Source: Clostridia bacterium
GTDB taxonomy: Bacteria > Bacillota > Clostridia > TANB77 > CAG-508
Length of the DNA stretch: 64,000 nucleotides
Direction of reading: 5' to 3'
NCBI GenBank assembly: GCA_022790975.1
Contig: JAAVYF010000047.1
Location: 1 to 64,000 of the forward strand
Positions 59,550-64,000 of the stretch are shown here, piece after piece (the stretch's first letter is position 1; each line of letters starts with the position of its first letter). Made by a program: the position numbers and the translations under genes. Under the pieces are notes generated by a model, which had not been told where the DNA came from, made no database searches, and saw only the letters and a program-made list of their open reading frames with translations.

Positions 59550-60671
59550 CTATTTTCCCATTTTGTTTTTTCTTAAAAATGTAGGAATATCTAAATCATT
59601 TGAATTGCTTTCAGTAGTTTGTGGTGTAGAAGTTACTGGGTTTCTTTTTCTCCAAGCATCTGCTACTATATTTTCATATCCTGAAAGTCCATTTGCTTTA
59701 TCGCTATCTTTTTCAAAACCTGTTGCAATTACTGTTATTTTTAATTCATCTCCCATAGAATCGTCTGTAACTGTACCAAAGATAATATTGGCTTCTGGAT
59801 CTGCACTGCGTTGAACAAGCTCTGCAGCTGTATTTGCTTCTAATAATCCTACATCACTTCCACCTGTAATATTTATAATAACTCCTCTTGCACCTTCTAT
59901 TGATGTTTCTAATAATGGACTTTGAATTGCTTGTTTTGCAGCATCTTCTGCTCTATTTTCACCACTAGCTGAACCAATTCCCATATGAGCCATACCTTGA
60001 TTTAACATTATTGTTTTAACATCAGCAAAGTCTAAGTTGATTAATCCTGGTACTGCTATTAAATCAGATATACCTTGAACACCTTGTCTTAAAACATCAT
60101 CTGCCATTCTAAAAGCTTCAATAATAGATGTTTTTCTATCAATTACTTGTAATAATTTATCATTTGGTATCACAACTAAAGTATCAACTTTTCCTTTTAA
60201 TGATGCAATTCCTCTTTCTGCTTGAGCTAATCTTTTCTTTCCTTCGAATGTGAATGGTTTTGTAACAACACCAATTGTTAAAATACCTAGTTCCTTAGCC
60301 GTAGCTGCAACTATTGGAGCTGCACCTGTTCCTGTTCCTCCACCCATTCCAGCTGTAACAAATACCATATCTGCACCTTTTACAAGTTCTGCTATTTCTG
60401 CTTTACTTTCTTCTGCTGCTTGAGCTCCAATATCAGGATTTGCTCCTGCCCCTAGTCCTCTTGTTAATTTTTCACCTATTTGTACTTTTGCTCCAGCTTT
60501 TGAAGTTGTAAGTGCTTGCTTGTCAGTATTTAGCGCTATAAACTCAACATTTTTGATTCCTGCTTCAACCATTCTATTTACTGCATTATTTCCTGCTCCA
60601 CCAACACCTATAACTTTAATTGTTGCTGTTCCATCCATGTTATAATTTAAATCATCCATATCTTTTATCAT
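59550..60671 (-). CDS. ftsZ: Cell division protein FtsZ
   Basis: The tubulin-like GTPase that forms the Z-ring. The 373-residue protein has the signature [10 protein letters not shown] (110-119), [13 protein letters not shown] and the C-terminal conserved tail [11 protein letters not shown], which binds FtsA. GGAGG precedes the start. Normal length, no CGG. Confidence 0.98.
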   Translation of the reverse strand: MIKDMDDLNYNMDGTATIKVIGVGGAGNNAVNRMVEAGIKNVEFIALNTDKQALTTSKAGAKVQIGEKLTRGLGAGANPDIGAQAAEESKAEIAELVKGADMVFVTAGMGGGTGTGAAPIVAATAKELGILTIGVVTKPFTFEGKKRLAQAERGIASLKGKVDTLVVIPNDKLLQVIDRKTSIIEAFRMADDVLRQGVQGISDLIAVPGLINLDFADVKTIMLNQGMAHMGIGSASGENRAEDAAKQAIQSPLLETSIEGARGVIINITGGSDVGLLEANTAAELVQRSADPEANIIFGTVTDDSMGDELKITVIATGFEKDSDKANGLSGYENIVADAWRKRNPVTSTPQTTESNSNDLDIPTFLRKNKMGK

Positions 60672-60771
60672 AAGGTGATTCCTCCTTTATATATATATAA
60701 TTTTAAAATTAATGTCATACAATAACATTCTAATCTATTGTTAAATCATTAGCTCTTTTGTTCCTATAATT

Positions 60772-62004
60772 TTAAGAATAAAAAAAGTCTTTTATTCTAT
60801 CTAATAAATTTTTAAAAATATGTGTTTCTGTTTTTGCTTCTATATTATTAGAAACTGTTTGTGCGTATGGTCTTGCAGCTATGTATCTAACTAATGCATA
60901 ACTTGTTCTATATGCAGATTTTATAGTGCTTATTAATCTTCCTGTAGATATTTTTACTGGTATATTTAAAATAATTCTTCCTGCCATATCACTTTTACTA
61001 ATATTTACAATTCCTTCTCCAGTAAGAACTACATCATTTATAGTTGGTTTTAAACCTTGTTCTGTTATGTCTTTATTTACTAAAGAAAAAATTTCTTCTA
61101 TTCTAGCTTCTATAATTTCTATTAGTTCCGAACTTTTTATAGTTTTATTTTTACTATTAACGTCTTTACATGTATTTAAACTAATATTATTATCGTTATC
61201 AATATATGATTTTAAAGCTAAACCATATTGTCGTTTTAATTTATCTGCCTCTTCTCTTGAAATATTCAAACAATATGCAATATCACTTGTTATATTATCT
61301 CCACCTATGTTTATTGTATTACTATAAATATATGAAGAACCACAAAATACGCCAATTTCTGTATTGCCAGCACCAATATCTAATACCATAACATTTTCTT
61401 TTAATTCGTTAACATCTAAAACTAAATTTCGTTCTGCTAAAGTAATTGGAACTATGCCATCAATTTCAATTCCTGTTTTTCTAAAAATTGAAACTAATTT
61501 CTTTTTATATTCTTTATCAGCTAAAATAATTTGTGCTGTTAATGTTAAACTTGAACTAAATTTTCCAATAGGATCACTAGTTTGTTTTCCATCATCAAGA
61601 ATAAATTTATCTGGTACTATATCTATTAATATTTTATCTTCTGGGATTTCTATATCTCTAACTTGTATTATTGCAGACGTAACGTCTTTTATTGTTATTC
61701 CGGCATATTTTTCCTTTGTTTCTTTTACGATACTGTTTTGTACAATTGTTATGTATTTTCCTGGAATAGTTGTATATGCTGAATTTATTTTTAAGCTTGA
61801 AATTTCTTCGGCTTCTTGGATTGTTTTTGAAATTGCGGAAACTACAGCTTCTTCATCAACTATTACTCCTTTTTGGATTCCTGAGCATTTACAATTAGTG
61901 CTACAAATAATTTCTATTTGATTAAAATTATTAACTTCTCCTACAACTGTACTGACTTTAGAGGTACCAATATCGATTCCAACTATTATATCCCCTACTG
62001 CCAA
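60772..62004 (-). CDS. ftsA: Cell division protein FtsA
   Basis: Actin-like membrane tether of FtsZ. The 410-residue protein has VGIDIGTSKVSTVVGEV at the start, VLDIGAGNTEIGVF, and VLTGEGI in the second phosphate region. The C-terminus LLDRIKDFF is a plausible amphipathic membrane helix. It is about 100 bp upstream of ftsZ on the same strand. Confidence 0.96.
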   Translation of the reverse strand: MAVGDIIVGIDIGTSKVSTVVGEVNNFNQIEIICSTNCKCSGIQKGVIVDEEAVVSAISKTIQEAEEISSLKINSAYTTIPGKYITIVQNSIVKETKEKYAGITIKDVTSAIIQVRDIEIPEDKILIDIVPDKFILDDGKQTSDPIGKFSSSLTLTAQIILADKEYKKKLVSIFRKTGIEIDGIVPITLAERNLVLDVNELKENVMVLDIGAGNTEIGVFCGSSYIYSNTINIGGDNITSDIAYCLNISREEADKLKRQYGLALKSYIDNDNNISLNTCKDVNSKNKTIKSSELIEIIEARIEEIFSLVNKDITEQGLKPTINDVVLTGEGIVNISKSDMAGRIILNIPVKISTGRLISTIKSAYRTSYALVRYIAARPYAQTVSNNIEAKTETHIFKNLLDRIKDFFYS

Positions 62005-62203
62005 AGTTAACCCTCCATTTTTTTGATTTATTTATATTTCATTTTTCATATGGATAAGAATATTACATTTTTAGCAAAATGTCAAGAGAATTTGACATAT
62101 TTTTGTAACAAATGTAACCTAAATGTAATCAGAAAATTGTATCAAATTCTCTCTTCTTATGTATTTATATAGAAAAATTAAAATTATTATTATATTTAAA
62201 GTT

Positions 62204-62587
62204 TCACTTATTTTCTTCCTCATTCGTTTTTTTTCTATTTTCAATCTTAGCACACCATTTTTCAACATAATATCTTCTAATAATTGCTAAATTTGTAAAC
62301 ATTCTACCAACAAAAACAATAATAGCGGCTAAATATATATCAACATTTAATTTCTCTCCTAACATTGTAAGCAATATTGAAAGTATTGCATTTCCAAAAA
62401 AACCTGATAAAAATATTTTTAAATCAAAGTTCTTTTTTATAACAGATGTAACTCCACCAAAAACCGAGTCCAATGCTGCAATTATTGCTATTGCTAAATA
62501 GTTTGAATATGTATAAGAAATAATTGGAGCAAACATTCCAACAACAGCTCCCATAACACATCCTAATATTATTGCTATATATACCAT
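62204..62587 (-). CDS. sbp: Small basic protein Sbp (DUF1290)
   Basis: The 127-residue membrane protein has three to four hydrophobic segments, IAIIAALDSVFGG, and NAILSILLTMLGEKL, matching the Sbp/DUF1290 family found next to ftsA-ftsZ and DUF881 genes in Firmicutes. The function is not established. Confidence 0.9.
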   Translation of the reverse strand: MVYIAIILGCVMGAVVGMFAPIISYTYSNYLAIAIIAALDSVFGGVTSVIKKNFDLKIFLSGFFGNAILSILLTMLGEKLNVDIYLAAIIVFVGRMFTNLAIIRRYYVEKWCAKIENRKKTNEEENK

Positions 62588-62644
62588 AATTTCCTCCTCA
62601 TATAATATTATTAATCCATATTAATGTTTAAATTTAACTAATTA

Positions 62645-63370
62645 TTATTCTTCTACATTTGTAGCTATTTTATATTCTAAACTACCATCAAATTTATTAA
62701 TTGTTATATTATTATCTATAACATAACTAGCACTCTTTTCATTAGATTTCATTGAATCTAAAAACCCATATTTTATATTTATTGCACTTTCTAAATATTT
62801 TGGATTTCCAATAGCCTTAACAATATATGGAGATTGTACTCTAACTCTTCCTATATCTTTTGATGTATTTACCATAATAAATCTATAATTAACATTTGAA
62901 ATATCTGTAGTAGAAATTATCCTTTCATCATTTATAGAAATAGCTTCTGCTCCTGCTATTTTTAATTCATTTATAAGATTAATTAAATCTAAATCTTCAA
63001 TTTGTTTCTTTTCTGTATCTGTAAGTGTAACAATTATACCTTCACCTGTAACATTAGTATATCCTGCATAAGCTTTAGCTTCATCTAATTCTCTTTGAAG
63101 AAGTTCTGAAATATTATTATTACTTTCAATTTCTTGTGAATATTCTATTATTTTATTTTCTGTTTCTTCTATTTTTGCAGTTGCCTCTTCAAACTTAGTT
63201 TTCCAAGTTGCAAGTTCTGAACGTAATTCAGCTTCTCGCATTACTTCAATTCCAGTTATATCTGTTTCTTCTATTGTTTTAAATTGAGTAACCATAACAA
63301 GAATTAATATAAATGCAGTTAAGCCAATTGAAATTGTTAAACTAATTTTTCCCTTTTCTATTTTTTTCAT
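62645..63370 (-). CDS. DUF881 protein, membrane-anchored
   Basis: About 241 residues from the ATG at 63370 (AAAGG upstream; an ATG at 63394 is the alternative). One membrane segment (about 8-26), a coiled-coil (about 50-100), then the DUF881 domain with GYTNVTGEGIIVTLTDTEK, AGAEAISINDERIISTT and IGNPKYLESAIN. It sits between sbp and a second DUF881 gene, the classical arrangement. Confidence 0.9.
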   Translation of the reverse strand: MKKIEKGKISLTISIGLTAFILILVMVTQFKTIEETDITGIEVMREAELRSELATWKTKFEEATAKIEETENKIIEYSQEIESNNNISELLQRELDEAKAYAGYTNVTGEGIIVTLTDTEKKQIEDLDLINLINELKIAGAEAISINDERIISTTDISNVNYRFIMVNTSKDIGRVRVQSPYIVKAIGNPKYLESAINIKYGFLDSMKSNEKSASYVIDNNITINKFDGSLEYKIATNVEE

Positions 63371-63383
63371 ATTAAAAACCTTT

Positions 63384-64000
63384 CTATTTAGCATATTCGA
63401 ATTTTAATATTCCATTATATCTTGAAACTATAACTGAATCTGATTTTTTTATACTAACTTTTATTCCTTGTTTTGACCTATAATCTAAATATCTTCCTGG
63501 CATTGTCATTGCTCCATTTAGCCTTTCCTTTGAACCAATAGCACATATTTCAAATGGTGTTCCTATCTTCTCATCATTTATTTTTATAACATTTCCTATA
63601 CATGTTATAGGTGTAGTAGAAACAATTCTTTCTCCATTAATAGAAATTGCTTCTGCTCCTGCTGTACATAATTCATTTACAACTGAAATTAAATCACTAT
63701 CATGAACAACAGAATCCAATGAAGATAAAGAATTTGATGAATCCCCATCTTCTAATGTTATTATTATTCCCTCTCCTCTTAAAGTTGTTAATCCTATTTC
63801 TGCATTTACTTTTTCTAGTTCTTCTGAAAGTTCACTGGAAATACTATCATTAGTTGAAGCATTAGAAATTAAATATGATAATTCTTTTTCTTTACTTTCT
63901 AAAATTTTATATTGCTTTTCATACTTTTCTTTCATTAATAAAACATTATCTCTTAATTCATTTTCTGTATTAGTTTTTGCAACTTCTGTACCACTATTTT
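63384..64000 (-). CDS. DUF881 protein, cut by the window edge
   Basis: The frame is open through the right edge. The visible part has a coiled-coil and the DUF881 domain with TTLRGEGIIITLEDGD, AGAEAISINGERIVSTT and AIGSKERLNGAMTMPG. It lies 13 bp upstream of the neighbouring paralogue, so it is a tandem duplicate. The N-terminus, likely with a membrane anchor, is missing. Confidence 0.88.
   Translation of the reverse strand, partial: NSGTEVAKTNTENELRDNVLLMKEKYEKQYKILESKEKELSYLISNASTNDSISSELSEELEKVNAEIGLTTLRGEGIIITLEDGDSSNSLSSLDSVVHDSDLISVVNELCTAGAEAISINGERIVSTTPITCIGNVIKINDEKIGTPFEICAIGSKERLNGAMTMPGRYLDYRSKQGIKVSIKKSDSVIVSRYNGILKFEYAK

Overview
The window comes from a very AT-rich (roughly a quarter G+C by eye), spore-forming, anaerobic member of the Clostridia. 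The evidence is the spoIIGA-sigE and sigG genes, a spoIVFA/spoIVFB-like pair, a BofC-like protein, rubrerythrin, Hsp33 and a clostridial ftsA-ftsZ division locus. Nearly all genes lie on the minus strand; the clear exceptions are a TraG/VirD4-type coupling ATPase (28387) and sigG (56781). There is one tRNA (Glu, CTC anticodon), no rRNA and no CRISPR array. I could not name the species.

Layout. 0.3-2.6 kb: plsC, cmk and a P-loop/Asp23 protein. 2.7-4.3 kb: a SipW signal peptidase with TasA-like substrates. 5-8.4 kb: rubrerythrin, Hsp33 and a BlaR1/BlaI pair. 8.5-10.3 kb: a foreign-looking secreted-protein gene, then about 1.1 kb without genes that holds two strong promoters with terminators (putative small RNAs), and tRNA-Glu. 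10.4-16.7 kb: mini-RNase III, RbgA, a decayed KilA-N gene, two acetyltransferases and a foreign choline-binding-type protein. 16.8-24.9 kb: RuvX, IreB, a GAF/degenerate GGDEF protein, a CpaE-like protein with 12 tandem 30-bp repeats, a VirB2-like membrane protein and a glucosaminidase. 25-32 kb: HU, a MurJ-like flippase, TraG and a replication-relaxation-type protein. 32-43 kb: S1 protein, RluB, RluD, WecG/TagA, LspA, SSB-like, MurD and MurL. 43.6-56.5 kb: ClpE-like ATPase, BofC, ComEC, SH3 protein, AspS, zeta-type toxin, SpoIVFB/FA, YmxH. 56.8-64 kb: SigG, SigE, SpoIIGA, FtsZ, FtsA, Sbp and DUF881 proteins.

The main finding concerns decoding. Twelve apparently native genes, including murD, the murJ-like gene, sigE, spoIIGA, comEC, rluB, wecG and sipW, look frameshifted. 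In every case the frame is restored by one rule: an in-frame CGG must be read with one extra base, as a quadruplet CGGN giving glycine (equivalently, skip the C and read GGN). I count 19 such sites. All 12 gene lengths become exact multiples of three after removing one base per site, and the rejoined proteins have intact conserved motifs. By my visual scan, no native gene uses CGG as an ordinary codon. Seven in-frame CGG codons at arginine positions occur, all in three genes of foreign appearance (8555-9052, 14608-15783, 46904-47365); shifting at the first CGG of each gives early termination. Random assembly errors should not respect reading phase. I therefore infer that CGG is unassigned or specially decoded here, with +1 frameshifting or a four-base-reading tRNA inserting glycine.

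Working together: murD and murL form a cell-wall precursor module. SpoIIGA (protease) and SigE (its likely substrate pro-sigma) overlap, and both need the CGGN rule. SpoIVFA/FB-like proteins, SigG and BofC belong to the same sporulation programme. TraG, a replication-relaxation-like protein and a VirB2-like protein suggest pieces of a type IV secretion or conjugation-related system dispersed in the chromosome. Coordinates of CGGN genes are given for the whole rejoined gene.
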